Origin: an uncultured Eubacteriales bacterium
GTDB lineage: Bacteria; Bacillota; Clostridia; Lachnospirales; Lachnospiraceae
Direction: 5' to 3'
Length of the DNA stretch: 52,013 nt
Assembly: GCA_949292795.1 (NCBI GenBank)
Contig: CASFBR010000089.1
Coordinates: forward strand, 1 to 52,013
Shown piece by piece: positions 33,928 to 43,556 of the stretch. Both the position numbers and the translations under genes were made by a program. The notes under the pieces are model-generated. The model was not told the origin of the DNA. It did no database searches and worked only from the letters and a program-made list of their open reading frames with translations. The stretch's first letter is position 1; each line of letters begins with the position of its first letter.

Positions 33928-34845
33928 ATGAATCATTTTATACAATTTGCATCAGATTTGGAAACCGGAGTGAAAGAGCTGGAGGAGGCGGGAAATATTA
34001 TCGATCAGGCCGGCGTGTCCGCATCGACCGTTTCCATATGGCTGGAAAAGCTCGGAGACCTGGCCATTGCACTGGCCACAACACTGCTCCAGGCGGCAAT
34101 CGTGGCTGTGGTCGGCTGGTATATCATTAAGTTTTTGTGTAAATGGGCCAAAAAGCTGCTGCTTAAATCCAGACTGGATGACGGGATGTCCGGATTTTTA
34201 TCCTCAGTGCTGCGCACAGTGCTCCAGGCTCTGCTTGTGATTATTGTCGTGGGGATCATGGGGATACCGATGTCCTCCATTGTGGCGCTGATTGGCTCTG
34301 CGGGAATTGCCATTGGCCTGGCGCTGCAGGGCTGTCTGACGAACTTCGCCGGCGGCGTGCTTTTGCTCATCGTCAAACCGTTTAAAGTCGGAGATTATAT
34401 TATTATTGATAATAACGGGAATGAAGGAACCGTGACGGCCATCGATGTCATTTATACGAAGATCATCACTGCGGATAACCGCTGTGTGACGATACCCAAT
34501 GGAACGCTGGCTAATTCCACGGTCATCAACACGACGAAGGAGCAAAAGCGCCGGCTGGACTTTGACGTGTCCATCAGCTATGATGAGGACATTGACCGGG
34601 TAAAGGAGGTCCTGATGCTGGCAGCAGGCGACTGTGACAGCCGGCTTGAGGATGAGGATTGTACGGTCTTTGTGCGCAGCTTTGACCCGAGCGCGGTCAA
34701 GATGACGCTGCGTTTTTGGGTGAAATCCGAGGATTACTGGCCGGTTAAGTGGGGAATGCAGGAGACGATCAAAAAATATTTTGACAAAAATCACATCTCA
34801 ATTCCCTTTGACCAACTGGATGTTCATGTGGTTGATAAAAACTGA
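33928..34845 (+). CDS. mscS: Small-conductance mechanosensitive channel (MscS family)
   Basis: A 305-residue membrane channel that releases solutes under hypo-osmotic shock. Three N-terminal membrane spans lie at about 45-135; the third is the Gly/Ala-rich pore helix, with IGSAGIAIGLALQGCLTNFA followed by GGVLLLIVKPFKVGDYI. The beta domain (NEGTVTAIDVIYTKI; VTIPNGTLANSTVIN) and a C-terminal alpha/beta vestibule follow. ATG 33928 follows AAGGAAAGG. An upstream in-frame region overlaps the glgB terminator and is not coding. It stands as a single gene. Confidence 0.93.
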   Translation: MNHFIQFASDLETGVKELEEAGNIIDQAGVSASTVSIWLEKLGDLAIALATTLLQAAIVAVVGWYIIKFLCKWAKKLLLKSRLDDGMSGFLSSVLRTVLQALLVIIVVGIMGIPMSSIVALIGSAGIAIGLALQGCLTNFAGGVLLLIVKPFKVGDYIIIDNNGNEGTVTAIDVIYTKIITADNRCVTIPNGTLANSTVINTTKEQKRRLDFDVSISYDEDIDRVKEVLMLAAGDCDSRLEDEDCTVFVRSFDPSAVKMTLRFWVKSEDYWPVKWGMQETIKKYFDKNHISIPFDQLDVHVVDKN

Positions 34846-34949
34846 ATATCCCGTGACAATGTCCATATTAAAGGCTTCGATTCCGATGATCATGATGCTT
34901 TCCGCAGCTTTCTGTAATCGGACGGATTGCTGCAATACCATACAACTAT

Positions 34950-35045
34950 AAATTGAATAATACTCAATATTGTAGTGATGCTCAATTTAGTATTACCTAT
35001 TCCACTTGTTTAAACTGCATGGTCTGGCTAAAAATGTTGTATAAT
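34950..35045 (+). promoter_or_regulatory. Operator-like repeats and -10 box before the XRE gene
   Basis: ATTGA-N7-TCAAT, then TACTCAAT and TGCTCAAT direct copies, and AATACT...AGTATT outer arms lie within 34950-34996. TATAAT follows at 35040-35045 with no clear -35. It fits an autoregulated promoter of the downstream XRE protein; this is inferred from sequence only. Confidence 0.4.
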
Positions 35046-35082
35046 AGCGAAGAAAAAATTATGGAAAGGAGTCGCCCTCAGT

Positions 35083-35394
35083 ATGGACTTGGTTAAGAGA
35101 ATCACTGACTTGCGTGAAGAAAGACAGTGGACTGTATATCATTTGGCGAAAGTGGCGGGAATTTCACAGTCGACGTTATCGAATCTGATCAATCGTGGAA
35201 ATAATCCGTCCATTGATACTCTGGAAAAAATCGCCTACGCGTTTGGACTGACTCTTTCACAGTTTTTTAACGTTGATGAAGAGCGCATGTATGTGACGGG
35301 TGTCCAGAAAGAACTGTTGGACTGCTGGAACAGCATGGATATGGTGCAGCGTGAAAAAACGCTCAGTTACATTAAAGGCTTATTGAGCAGGTAA
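35083..35394 (+). CDS. XRE-family helix-turn-helix regulator
   Basis: A 103-residue regulator. HTH_XRE spans residues 5-60: ITDLREERQWTVYHLAKVAGISQ and STLSNLINRGNNPSIDTLEKIAYAFG. A short helical C-terminal part (QKELLDCWNSMDMVQREKTLSYIKGLL) resembles a dimerisation segment. The start follows AAAGGAG. It has its own promoter and is followed by a strong hairpin, so it is monocistronic. Target unknown. Confidence 0.88.
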   Translation: MDLVKRITDLREERQWTVYHLAKVAGISQSTLSNLINRGNNPSIDTLEKIAYAFGLTLSQFFNVDEERMYVTGVQKELLDCWNSMDMVQREKTLSYIKGLLSR

Positions 35395-35437
35395 GACAGC
35401 ACTGAGCAAACCGAATGTCTTGCGCTTTGCGCAAAAA

Positions 35438-35484
35438 AGAAGGACTGGCCCATGAAGATTTGATCCTCATGGGGCGGTCCTTCT
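35438..35484. terminator. Terminator-like hairpin after the XRE gene
   Basis: AGAAGGAC (35438-35445) and GTCCTTCT (35477-35484), with inner CCCATGA/TCATGGG, make a long stem. A smaller TTGCGC-TTT-GCGCAA lies just before it. It could serve both the XRE gene and argH, though no long T-run follows on either side. Confidence 0.6.
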
Positions 35485-35591
35485 GTCGTTATATCACATA
35501 TCCGTATGCTACACTGGCGTACGGCAGCGTCAGTGTACAAGGGCAATATGCCTCAGACTGTGCAAGTGGTCATTTTTGCGGCGTTATTCTC

Positions 35592-35629
35592 ACGCGCGGT
35601 GCGTTCAGCTACGCGCGGTGCGTTCAGCT
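35592..35629. repeat. 19-bp tandem duplication at the argH stop codon
   Basis: ACGCGCGGTGCGTTCAGCT occurs twice without a gap (35592-35610 and 35611-35629). The argH stop (35624-35626) lies in the second copy. Confidence 0.85.
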
Positions 35630-37000
35630 CTGAGCCATGTATTCGTGGCAGCGCTTTATGACATCGGCCATGGCAGCTTCACCCGGGCCGCCGATGGTAT
35701 TGCGCATATTGACACATGTTTTTAAGGAAATCGCGTCATAGATGTCGGCCTCAAAAACCGGGCAGATTGCCTTAAGCTCCTCAAGGGACATATCTTCAAT
35801 GGCAATCCCTTTATCAATGCAGTACAAAACGATCTGGCCGATAATGCCGTGGGCATCGCGGAACGCCACACCGTGGTTTACGAGATAGTCCGCAGCATCG
35901 GTCGCATTGGTAAAGCCGCGCTTTGCGCTGCGTTCCATGACATCCGCATTGATCTTCATCGTAGCAATCATGCCTTCAAATAGCTTTATACAGCCCTTGA
36001 CGGTGTCAATGGCGTCAAAGGTCAGCTCCTTATCCTCCTGCATATCTTTATTGTAGGCAAGGGGAAGTCCCTTCATCGTTGTCAGCAGTGTGATCAGGGC
36101 GCCGTAAACCCGGCCGGTCTTTCCGCGGACAAGCTCGGCAATGTCCGGATTCTTTTTCTGCGGCATAATGGAGCTTCCGGTGGAATAAGCGTCATCCAGT
36201 TCGATAAACTGATATTCATTGGAGTTCCAGAGAATAATCTCCTCGCAGAAGCGGCTTAAGTGCATCATTATGGTGGACAGGGCGCTTAAAAGCTCGATGA
36301 GGTAGTCGCGGTCGGACACCGAATCCATGCTGTTTAATGTCGGTCCGTCAAAATTCAGGAGACGGGCGGTCATTTCCCGGTCCAGGGGGTAGGTTGTTCC
36401 GGCAAGCGCCCCGGCGCCCAGCGGGCAGTAATTCATCCGGCGGTAAATATCTGACAGACGGGAACGGTCCCGCTTAAACATTTCAAAGTATGCGCCCATA
36501 TGATGTGCCAGTGTGACCGGCTGAGCCTTTTGCAGATGCGTAAAGCCGGGCATATATGTGTGCATGTTGGCTTCCATGATCCTGAGGATGGCTGCGAGCA
36601 GCTCTTTTAAAAGCGCGTCGGTCTCGGTAATTTCGTCACGGATATAAAGCTTCATATCCAAAGCGACCTGGTCATTGCGGCTACGCCCGGTATGGAGCTT
36701 TTTGCCGACATCGCCGGTGCGCTCAATAAGCGTAGCCTCCACAAAGCTGTGAATATCTTCATATTCCGGGGAAATTTCCAGCTCACCGCGAATCAGTTCC
36801 TCCTTAATGTGCTTAAGCTCGGTGATGATCGTCTGGCTTTCCTCATCTGTAAGAATATGGCAGGCAGCCAGCATTGTGACATGGGCAATGCTGCCGTCAA
36901 TATCCTGTTTGAAAAATTTCTGGTCAAAGGCGATAGAAGCGTTGAAATTATGGACAAGCTGGTTCGTCTCTTTCGTAAAGCGTCCGCCCCAGAGTTTCAT
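35624..37000 (-). CDS. argH: Argininosuccinate lyase
   Basis: Splits argininosuccinate to arginine and fumarate, the last arginine step. The 458-residue length is normal for the fumarase/aspartase superfamily. Motifs: MKLWGGRFTKETNQLVHNFN at the start, HTGRSRNDQVALDMKLY, TYPLDREMTA, and the signature loop GSSIMPQKKNPDIAELVRGK with its catalytic Ser. The start follows AGGGA. argG is not adjacent; upstream is the rpsO promoter region in the opposite direction. Confidence 0.97.
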   Translation of the reverse strand: MKLWGGRFTKETNQLVHNFNASIAFDQKFFKQDIDGSIAHVTMLAACHILTDEESQTIITELKHIKEELIRGELEISPEYEDIHSFVEATLIERTGDVGKKLHTGRSRNDQVALDMKLYIRDEITETDALLKELLAAILRIMEANMHTYMPGFTHLQKAQPVTLAHHMGAYFEMFKRDRSRLSDIYRRMNYCPLGAGALAGTTYPLDREMTARLLNFDGPTLNSMDSVSDRDYLIELLSALSTIMMHLSRFCEEIILWNSNEYQFIELDDAYSTGSSIMPQKKNPDIAELVRGKTGRVYGALITLLTTMKGLPLAYNKDMQEDKELTFDAIDTVKGCIKLFEGMIATMKINADVMERSAKRGFTNATDAADYLVNHGVAFRDAHGIIGQIVLYCIDKGIAIEDMSLEELKAICPVFEADIYDAISLKTCVNMRNTIGGPGEAAMADVIKRCHEYMAQS

Positions 37001-37104
37001 GTGCGATCCCTACTTTCTCTATAATATAGTATGTCCTGTTGAGGCTTTAACCTCTGTGGGTATTATCTTATCGTGTTTTTGTAATATTTGCAAGAAAAAA
37101 CTGG

Positions 37105-37133
37105 TTTACAATAATTATCAGATGTGCTATACT
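37105..37133 (+). promoter_or_regulatory. Promoter of rpsO
   Basis: TTTACA (37105-37110), 17-bp spacer, TGC-TATACT (-10 at 37128-37133). The roughly 90-nt leader can fold AGATAC/GTATCT around GGAG/CTCC, a possible S15 autoregulatory site. Confidence 0.7.
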
Positions 37134-37227
37134 AAACGAGCGTAAGTTTTTAACCTGTGTTCAGATACCGGAGCACTCCGACCGTATCTTAACATAAGGC
37201 ATTTTTATGTTTAAGGAGGAAAACAAA

Positions 37228-37494
37228 ATGATCACAACAGAAATGAAAAAAGAGATCATTGCCAAGTATGGCAAGACACCAGAGGACACCGGCTCACCGG
37301 AGGTTCAGATCGCATTATTATCCGCAAGAATTACAGAGCTTACCGAGCATCTTAAAACACACAAGAAGGATCATCACTCCAGACGTGGTCTTTTAAAGAT
37401 GGTTGGTCAGAGACGTGGTCTGCTTGACTACTTAAAGAAAAAAGACATCAACAGATACAGAGCCATCATCGAAAAGCTTGGTCTTAGAAAGTAA
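37228..37494 (+). CDS. rpsO: 30S ribosomal protein S15
   Basis: An 88-residue primary 16S-rRNA-binding protein. The family signature [27 protein letters not shown] is split by no insertion and is followed by [32 protein letters not shown] 37228 follows AAGGAGG; an upstream ATG at 37207 precedes the site and is not used. pnp follows after a structured 263-bp spacer, the conserved rpsO-pnp order. Confidence 0.97.
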   Translation: MITTEMKKEIIAKYGKTPEDTGSPEVQIALLSARITELTEHLKTHKKDHHSRRGLLKMVGQRRGLLDYLKKKDINRYRAIIEKLGLRK

Positions 37495-37569
37495 TTTTTT
37501 GGATCTGCGATGGTTACTGTGCGTTTGGATGCAGTAGCAATTAAAGACGTCAGCCACGGCTGAAATAGT

Positions 37570-37702
37570 GACAGGGTGGAACTATTTCCACCCTGTTCGT
37601 GCGAAAGGCTTTTTTCATTGAGCGCAAAACACCGAGACCACTGAAAAGGGTATGAGAGCCGGTCAAAAGCAGGCATACTGGTGGCTTTTTCAGTAGTTTC
37701 GG
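37570..37702 (+). promoter_or_regulatory. Structured spacer between rpsO and pnp
   Basis: Two large hairpins. The first is ACAGGGTGGAA-CTAT-TTCCACCCTGT with an 11-bp perfect stem. The second runs from 37632 to 37702, with about 16 pairs between CCGAGACCACTGAAAA and TTTTCAGTAGTTTCGG plus an inner GTATG/CATAC stem. In E. coli the pnp leader is an RNase III/PNPase autoregulation site; a like role here is inference. Confidence 0.6.
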
Positions 37703-37757
37703 AGATCGCTCCATGAAGTAAAGGTCCGGATTTATTTTTATGAAAGGAGTCTGATTT

Positions 37758-39878
37758 ATGACAAAAGCGATCATCCGCAACAAAGAATTTAAGACATTTT
37801 CTATGGAACTGGCGGGCCGCACACTGACCGTAGAAATCGGACGTGTGGCTGCTCAGGCCAATGGCGCAGCATTTATGCATTACGGCGATACGGTTGTTTT
37901 ATCCACAGCGACTGCCAGCGAAAAGCCGAGAGACGGCATTGATTTCTTCCCGTTAAGCGTGGATTATGAGGAGAAGCTCTATGCGGTCGGAAAGATTCCC
38001 GGAGGCTTTAACAAGCGCGAGGGCAAGGCCAGTGAAAACGCAATCCTCACTGCCCGCGTGATCGACCGTCCCATGCGTCCCCTGTTCCCGAAGGACTACC
38101 GCAACGATGTGACCTTAAACAACCTTGTTATGTGTGTGGATCAGGACTGCTCGCCGGAGCTGACAGCGATGCTTGGTTCGGCCATTGCCACATCCATTTC
38201 CGATATTCCTTTTGACGGCCCATGTGCCATGACGCAGGTTGGCCTGGTGGACGGCGCGCTCGTGTTTAATCCGACCGCAGCTCAGAAAGCAGCATCGGAC
38301 CTGGCGCTGACCGTAGCCTCCACCCGTGAAAAGGTTATTATGATCGAAGCCGGGGCCAACGAGGTTCCTGAGGCCAAGATGATCGAAGCAATTTTTGCAG
38401 CCCATGAGCTCAACCAGAAGATCATTGCTTTTATCGATACGATCGTTGCCGAGTGCGGCAAGCCAAAGCACAGCTACACAAGCTGTGCGGTTCCGGAGGA
38501 ACTGATGGATGCCATTCGGGAGATCGTACCTCCTGAAGCTATGGAAGAGGCTGTATTTACTGATGAAAAGCAGGTCAGAGAGGAAAATATCAGCCGTATC
38601 AAGGATATGCTCGCAGAACGGTTTGCTGAAAATGAAGAATGGCTGGCACTTCTGGATGATGCGGTATATCAGTACCAGAAAAAGACGGTCCGCAAGATGA
38701 TCTTAAAAGATCACAAACGTCCGGATGGCCGTGCAATCAATGAAATCCGTCCGCTTTCCGCAGAAATTGATATTCTTCCGAGAACGCATGGTTCCGGTAT
38801 GTTTACCCGCGGACAGACACAGATCTGTACGGTAACGACACTGGCTCCGCTGTCGGAAGCTCAGCGCCTGGACGGGCTTGATGAGGCCGAAACATCCAAG
38901 CGCTATATGCATCACTATAATTTCCCGTCCTACTCCGTAGGCGAGACAAAGCCTTCCAGAGGCCCGGGACGCCGTGAGATCGGTCATGGCGCTCTGGCAG
39001 AGCGTGCGCTTGTACCGGTACTGCCCAGTGTTGAGGAGTTCCCGTATGCCATCCGCACAGTGTCTGAAACGTTTGAATCCAACGGTTCAACCTCTCAGGC
39101 AAGTATCTGTGCCTCCACCCTGTCACTGATGTCTGCCGGCGTGCCGATCAAAAAGCAGGTTGCGGGTATTTCCTGCGGCCTTGTGACCGGCGATACAGAT
39201 GATGATTATCTGGTGCTTACCGATATTCAGGGCCTTGAGGATTTCTTCGGCGATATGGACTTTAAGGTGGCCGGTACCCATGACGGTATTACTGCCATTC
39301 AGATGGATATTAAGATTCACGGACTTACCCGTGAGATCATTGAGGAAGCCATTGCCAGAGCAAAGGAAGCCCGTGAATTTATTATCAACGAGGTACTTAC
39401 ACCGGTGATTGCACAGCCGAGACCGGAGGTTGGCCCATATGCGCCTAAGATCATCCAGATTCAGATCGATCCTTCCAAGATCGGCGATGTTGTTGGTCAG
39501 AAGGGTAAGGTAATCAACCAGATCATCGATGAGACAAATGTAAAGATCGATATTGAAGACGACGGCAGCGTATCGATCTGCGGTGTAAATAAAGAGAACA
39601 TTGACAAGGCTGTAAAGATCATCCAGATGATCGTCAATGAATTTGAGGAAGGCCGCATCTATGAAGGCAAGGTTGTCAGCATTAAGGATTTTGGTGCATT
39701 TATTGAATTTGCGCCGGGCAAGGACGGTATGGTCCATATTTCCAAGCTGGCAAATCACCGTGTCAATAAGGTGGAGGATGTGCTTCATCTCGGAGATATT
39801 GTCAGAGCCAAGTGCATGGGCAAGGACAAGATGGGCAGAGTCAGCTTCTCAATCAGGGATGCCGCTGCTGATAAGTAA
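37758..39878 (+). CDS. pnp: Polyribonucleotide nucleotidyltransferase (PNPase)
   Basis: A 706-residue 3'-5' phosphorolytic exoribonuclease, trimeric. Two RNase PH domains (about 1-215 and 310-540) are joined by a helical domain. The catalytic core includes [16 protein letters not shown] and [20 protein letters not shown], with Asp residues in [23 protein letters not shown] domain ([20 protein letters not shown]) and an S1 domain ([20 protein letters not shown]) follow. AAAGGAG precedes the start. It may be autoregulated through the upstream hairpins. Confidence 0.98.
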   Translation: MTKAIIRNKEFKTFSMELAGRTLTVEIGRVAAQANGAAFMHYGDTVVLSTATASEKPRDGIDFFPLSVDYEEKLYAVGKIPGGFNKREGKASENAILTARVIDRPMRPLFPKDYRNDVTLNNLVMCVDQDCSPELTAMLGSAIATSISDIPFDGPCAMTQVGLVDGALVFNPTAAQKAASDLALTVASTREKVIMIEAGANEVPEAKMIEAIFAAHELNQKIIAFIDTIVAECGKPKHSYTSCAVPEELMDAIREIVPPEAMEEAVFTDEKQVREENISRIKDMLAERFAENEEWLALLDDAVYQYQKKTVRKMILKDHKRPDGRAINEIRPLSAEIDILPRTHGSGMFTRGQTQICTVTTLAPLSEAQRLDGLDEAETSKRYMHHYNFPSYSVGETKPSRGPGRREIGHGALAERALVPVLPSVEEFPYAIRTVSETFESNGSTSQASICASTLSLMSAGVPIKKQVAGISCGLVTGDTDDDYLVLTDIQGLEDFFGDMDFKVAGTHDGITAIQMDIKIHGLTREIIEEAIARAKEAREFIINEVLTPVIAQPRPEVGPYAPKIIQIQIDPSKIGDVVGQKGKVINQIIDETNVKIDIEDDGSVSICGVNKENIDKAVKIIQMIVNEFEEGRIYEGKVVSIKDFGAFIEFAPGKDGMVHISKLANHRVNKVEDVLHLGDIVRAKCMGKDKMGRVSFSIRDAAADK

Positions 39879-39900
39879 GAAAAGTAAATAATGTTGTTTT

Positions 39901-39939
39901 GCGGCAGCCTCTCAAAATCATGTTTCGGGAGGCTGCCGC
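39901..39939 (+). terminator. Hairpin after pnp
   Basis: GCGGCAGCCTC (39901-39911) and AGGCTGCCGC (39930-39939) form a strong stem with an 18-nt loop. No T-run follows, so termination may be incomplete and degV may be partly cotranscribed with pnp. Confidence 0.55.
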
Positions 39940-39975
39940 TTGATTACCACGAAAAATGATAAAGGATTGGTGAAG

Positions 39976-40845
39976 ATGAGAGATTTTGTTATTTCCACAG
40001 AGAGTAATTCGGACATGCCGCAGAAGTTCCTGGACGAAAACGGTATTTTGGTTATTCCGCATTATTATACGATTGATGATGAGGTTTACGGTGATGGAAA
40101 GGAGCTGTCCATCCACGAATTTTATGAAGCGATGCGTGCCAAAAAGAAAGCGGCAACAATGGCCAGCAACCCGGCAGTCATTCTTGAAAAATTTACAGAA
40201 ATCGCGAAATCCGGCCGTGATATTTTGCATATCAGCTTTTCCTCGGCTTTAAGCGGCGGTTACAGCAATATCGTGACTGGGGCCAATGAAGTGATGGAGG
40301 AATTTCCGGAAATGAAAATCTGCGTGATCGACACGCTGAGCGTTTCTCTGGCTGAGGGCATCCTCATCCAGGCTGCGGTCAATATGCGTGCTGCCGGAAA
40401 AACGCTGGAAGAGACTGCGGACTATGTTCAGTCGCTTGTGCCGCATTTGTGTGTTCAGTTTACTGTGGATGATCTGAATCATCTTTACCGCGGCGGACGC
40501 CTTTCAAGAACCACAGCAATCGTCGGTACACTGGCCAATATCAAACCGATTCTTTATGTGGACAATGAAGGAAAGCTCGTGGCCCTGGATAAGACAAGAG
40601 GCCGCAAAAAATCACTGAATCTTCTCGTGAAAAATATGGCGGACCGCCTGGGAAGCTATCGGGACAAGCAGGTCTTTATCGGTGTTGTCCACGGCGACTG
40701 TGAGGCGGATGCTCGTTATCTGGCAGATTTGGTGCGCCAGGAGTTTGGCTATGAAAACATTATGATCCAGCCGGTAGGCCCAAGTATCGGCGCCCATTCC
40801 GGCCCTGGGGCTATTGGTATTTTGTTTCTCGGTGACCATCGCTAA
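39976..40845 (+). CDS. DegV family fatty-acid-binding protein
   Basis: A 289-residue soluble protein of the DegV/FakB family, which binds a fatty acid for phosphorylation by FakA. Motifs: VISTESNSDMPQ (lipid-headgroup loop), TMASNPAVILEKF, HISFSSALSGGYSN, TVDDLNHLYRGGRLSRTTA and GPSIGAHSGPGAIGILF. ATG 39976 follows AAAGGATTGG. The 12-bp gap to the Hpt gene makes it the likely first gene of the operon that continues to 45028. A link between lipid binding and the following genes is not evident. Confidence 0.92.
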   Translation: MRDFVISTESNSDMPQKFLDENGILVIPHYYTIDDEVYGDGKELSIHEFYEAMRAKKKAATMASNPAVILEKFTEIAKSGRDILHISFSSALSGGYSNIVTGANEVMEEFPEMKICVIDTLSVSLAEGILIQAAVNMRAAGKTLEETADYVQSLVPHLCVQFTVDDLNHLYRGGRLSRTTAIVGTLANIKPILYVDNEGKLVALDKTRGRKKSLNLLVKNMADRLGSYRDKQVFIGVVHGDCEADARYLADLVRQEFGYENIMIQPVGPSIGAHSGPGAIGILFLGDHR

Positions 40846-40857
40846 AGGAGAATTTTT

Positions 40858-41250
40858 ATGGATAACGAACAGATCCGCCGCATCTTGATAGCGGCAGGAA
40901 TCGATTATGACAGCGCCCTGCGGCGCATGATGGGAAAAGAAAGCCTGTACTATCGTTTTTTGAAAAAATTTCTTGAGGATGAAAGCTACAGCCTTTTACA
41001 GGAGGCACTCCGCGAAAAACGCTGGGAAGATGCATTTTGCGCGGCCCATACATTAAAAGGTCTTACCGGAAATCTCGGACTGACGCAGCTTTACGAAGCG
41101 ATTGGCGTTCTTGTGGAGAAGCTTAGACATCCGGCCCAAAAAGACATTAAAGACACTGACGGCCCGGAAGCATTTTTAGCAGAGCTTAAGGCCGTAGAAC
41201 ATGCTTACACAGCCACCGCGGCGGCAATCACCGAAACACTTGGTGAGTGA
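40858..41250 (+). CDS. Histidine phosphotransfer (Hpt) domain protein
   Basis: A 130-residue free-standing Hpt protein. The phosphoacceptor motif AAHTLKGLTGNLGL places the histidine at residue 64, in the second helix of a four-helix bundle; a first helix pair (MMGKESLYYRFLKKFLED) precedes it. Hpt proteins pass phosphate between response-regulator receivers. No receiver or hybrid kinase is encoded beside it, so its partner is elsewhere. The start follows AAAGGAG. The next gene begins one base after its stop. Confidence 0.88.
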   Translation: MDNEQIRRILIAAGIDYDSALRRMMGKESLYYRFLKKFLEDESYSLLQEALREKRWEDAFCAAHTLKGLTGNLGLTQLYEAIGVLVEKLRHPAQKDIKDTDGPEAFLAELKAVEHAYTATAAAITETLGE

Positions 41251-41251
41251 C

Positions 41252-42223
41252 ATGGCAGGTGTATTTACAGACGCCAGGGCTTTTATGAAGGATGAAACGG
41301 CTTCGGTTTTTCGTGTCCCCGGGCACATTGACGGTGAATGTGTGACGGAAATCGGCGAGCGGGCCTTTTATGGCTGCCGCGGGTTAAAACGGGTCATTCT
41401 GCCGGAGACGGTAAATCGCATCGGCAGCTACGCCTTTGCGGAATGCCGGGAGCTTGAACATTTTATCTTTCCAAAACGTGTATGTCAGGTCGGAGATTAT
41501 GCCTTTTATAACTGTATGGCTTTAAAGGAAATTTCTTTTGGCGCAGCGCTGTCCGCCATCGGATATGGAGCGTTTAAAAACTGCCTTGAGCTGTCGGCCA
41601 TTACTATGGAAATCGCACCGGGAAAGGGCAATGGATTAAACTCGATTTTGCAGGATGAATTTCAGGCGGTCGATGTGACTATCCGTTATCTGAATACGGA
41701 CGGCGCGGCGGAGGATGAAGCCCGGCTGATCTTTACGGATTATCAGTATGAATATGTGCCTGAGATCGAAGCCCGTCAGTTTAACTGGGAAACCTACGGT
41801 TCAGGGGATTCTTACCGGATCAGCATCGGGGATGCGGATATTGACTATGCAAAGTATGATTCGGTGTTTCCGCTGGCTATGGTAGAGGACGATGCGGCTA
41901 CGCTGTTTAAGATTGCCGCCGGCCGGCTGTGCTGGCCGCACCGCCTTTCAGAAGAAGGTCGGGCACGCTATGTGGCCTATGTGTCCGCACACATGCCGGA
42001 TATTTTAGAAAGAATCATGGCGGACAGGGAAGACAGTGACCGCAGCGCCCGTATGTTTGGCTATATTTTAGACCACGGGCTTTTAAATGAACAGACATTT
42101 AAGCTGGCGCTGGATTTGGCGCAGCGCTATGGACGTCCCCAGATGACAGCGATGCTGATGTCCGCCCGAAAAACGGAAGATAGCGGTATCGCAAAAAGCC
42201 TGAGGTCAAAATTTACGCTTTAG
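41252..42223 (+). CDS. Leucine-rich-repeat (BspA-like, LRR_5) protein
   Basis: A 323-residue protein without a signal peptide, so probably cytoplasmic, unlike most surface BspA proteins. Residues 20-120 hold four LRR_5 units with the GxxAFxxCxxLxxxxLP pattern: IGERAFYGCRGLKRVILPE, IGSYAFAECRELEHFIFPK, VGDYAFYNCMALKEISFG and IGYGAFKNCLELSAITM. Residues 120-323 are unlike the repeats and end in paired helices (MFGYILDHGLLNEQTFKLAL). It starts one base after the Hpt stop and lies 16 bp before the VWA gene, which points to tight coupling. Probably a scaffold or recognition subunit. Confidence 0.8.
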   Translation: MAGVFTDARAFMKDETASVFRVPGHIDGECVTEIGERAFYGCRGLKRVILPETVNRIGSYAFAECRELEHFIFPKRVCQVGDYAFYNCMALKEISFGAALSAIGYGAFKNCLELSAITMEIAPGKGNGLNSILQDEFQAVDVTIRYLNTDGAAEDEARLIFTDYQYEYVPEIEARQFNWETYGSGDSYRISIGDADIDYAKYDSVFPLAMVEDDAATLFKIAAGRLCWPHRLSEEGRARYVAYVSAHMPDILERIMADREDSDRSARMFGYILDHGLLNEQTFKLALDLAQRYGRPQMTAMLMSARKTEDSGIAKSLRSKFTL

Positions 42224-42239
42224 GGACGGAGATTTTGGA

Positions 42240-43556
42240 ATGAATGATATTAAAGAAAAGCTGAGGCAGACCGGCATCCATATTTTGACATTGTCGCGCA
42301 ATGAGCTGTATGTATCGATGCGTTTTTTAGATATTGCGCTTTCAAGGCTGCGCTTTGAAATGAATCTGTCTACCCGCAGTATTGGCACAGACGGGCAATC
42401 GATTTTGTTTAATCCAAGGTATCTGATGGATACTTACGCGCTGGACCGTGTGTTTGTCAACCGCTGCTATATGCATATGCTGATCCATAATCTTTTCGGA
42501 CATGATTTTTCCGGCCAGGGGAAAAATAAAGACTGCTGGAATCTCGCCTGCGATATTGCGGCAGAGTCGCTCATTGACAGTATGACCGCGCCGGCCGTGC
42601 ATGTGACGCCAAGTGATTACAGGGAATATGTGTATGGCCGGCTTAAAAATGAGATGAGCGTTTTAAGTGCTCAGGGAATTTATCATTATCTTCAGGAGCA
42701 TTTTATTTCAGAGCGGGAATTTGACCGGATGCGCCGGGCTTTCCTTGTGGACGACCATAAATTCTGGGAGCATGAGGATGAGCAGCGTCCGCAGGAGCAG
42801 CGGAAACAAAACGCCGGGGATTGGAAGCAGATCAGTGAAAAGATGCAGACAAACATGCAGACGTTTTCCAGGGATTTTGGCGATGCGGCCGGCGATTTGC
42901 TGATGCAGTTAAGCCTTGAGCACCGTCCCCGCCCGGATTACCGAAAATTTCTTCAGCAGTTTGCAGCCTGGGGCGAGGAGATCGTTCCCGATGATGACAG
43001 CTTCGACTATATTTTTTACACTTACGGTCTTGAGCATTATAAAAATATGCCGCTGATCGAAGCGCTGGAATACAAGGATGTCAAAAAAATCGACGAGTTT
43101 GTCATTGCTATTGATACATCGGAATCCTGTCCGCCGGAGACGGTACGGCTGTTTCTTGAAGAAACCTTCGGAATGCTTTCGGACAGAGAAAGCTTTTTTA
43201 AAAAAATAAATGTACACATTGTCCAGTGTGATGCGGGCATTGCTTCAGATACGGTGATTACAGACCGGGATGAATTTTTACAGTTTATGGAAGATTTTGA
43301 CGTATCCGGTTTTGGAGGCACAGACTTTCGTCCGGTGTTTGATTATACGGCCCGGCTTATTGAAGAAGGACAGTTTAAGCACCTTAAAGGGCTGATTTAT
43401 TTTACAGACGGATATGGTACATTTCCGGCACAGAGACCGCCTTTTGAGACCGCATTTATTTTTATGGACAAAGCGTATTGTGACCGCCTTGTTCCGCCCT
43501 GGGCCATCAGGCTTGTGATGACACCAGAGGACTTAAAGAAGGGAAATGAAGGATGA
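42240..43556 (+). CDS. VWA-like protein with DUF2201-type putative metallopeptidase region
   Basis: A 438-residue soluble protein. The N-terminal half has the helical layout of DUF2201, but the zincin motif is HMLIHNLFGH (H79-x3-H83), where Glu of HExxH is replaced by Met, so hydrolysis is doubtful. A charged Gln-rich stretch follows (about 178-200). The C-terminal half is a VWA-type domain with an intact metal site: DTSES (DxSxS), GGTDF (Thr) and FTDGYG (Asp). It overlaps the MoxR ATPase by four bases (ATGA). VWA/MoxR pairs act as chaperone or metal-insertion machines (RavA-ViaA, CoxD-CoxE by family), which is the working inference. Confidence 0.85.
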   Translation: MNDIKEKLRQTGIHILTLSRNELYVSMRFLDIALSRLRFEMNLSTRSIGTDGQSILFNPRYLMDTYALDRVFVNRCYMHMLIHNLFGHDFSGQGKNKDCWNLACDIAAESLIDSMTAPAVHVTPSDYREYVYGRLKNEMSVLSAQGIYHYLQEHFISEREFDRMRRAFLVDDHKFWEHEDEQRPQEQRKQNAGDWKQISEKMQTNMQTFSRDFGDAAGDLLMQLSLEHRPRPDYRKFLQQFAAWGEEIVPDDDSFDYIFYTYGLEHYKNMPLIEALEYKDVKKIDEFVIAIDTSESCPPETVRLFLEETFGMLSDRESFFKKINVHIVQCDAGIASDTVITDRDEFLQFMEDFDVSGFGGTDFRPVFDYTARLIEEGQFKHLKGLIYFTDGYGTFPAQRPPFETAFIFMDKAYCDRLVPPWAIRLVMTPEDLKKGNEG

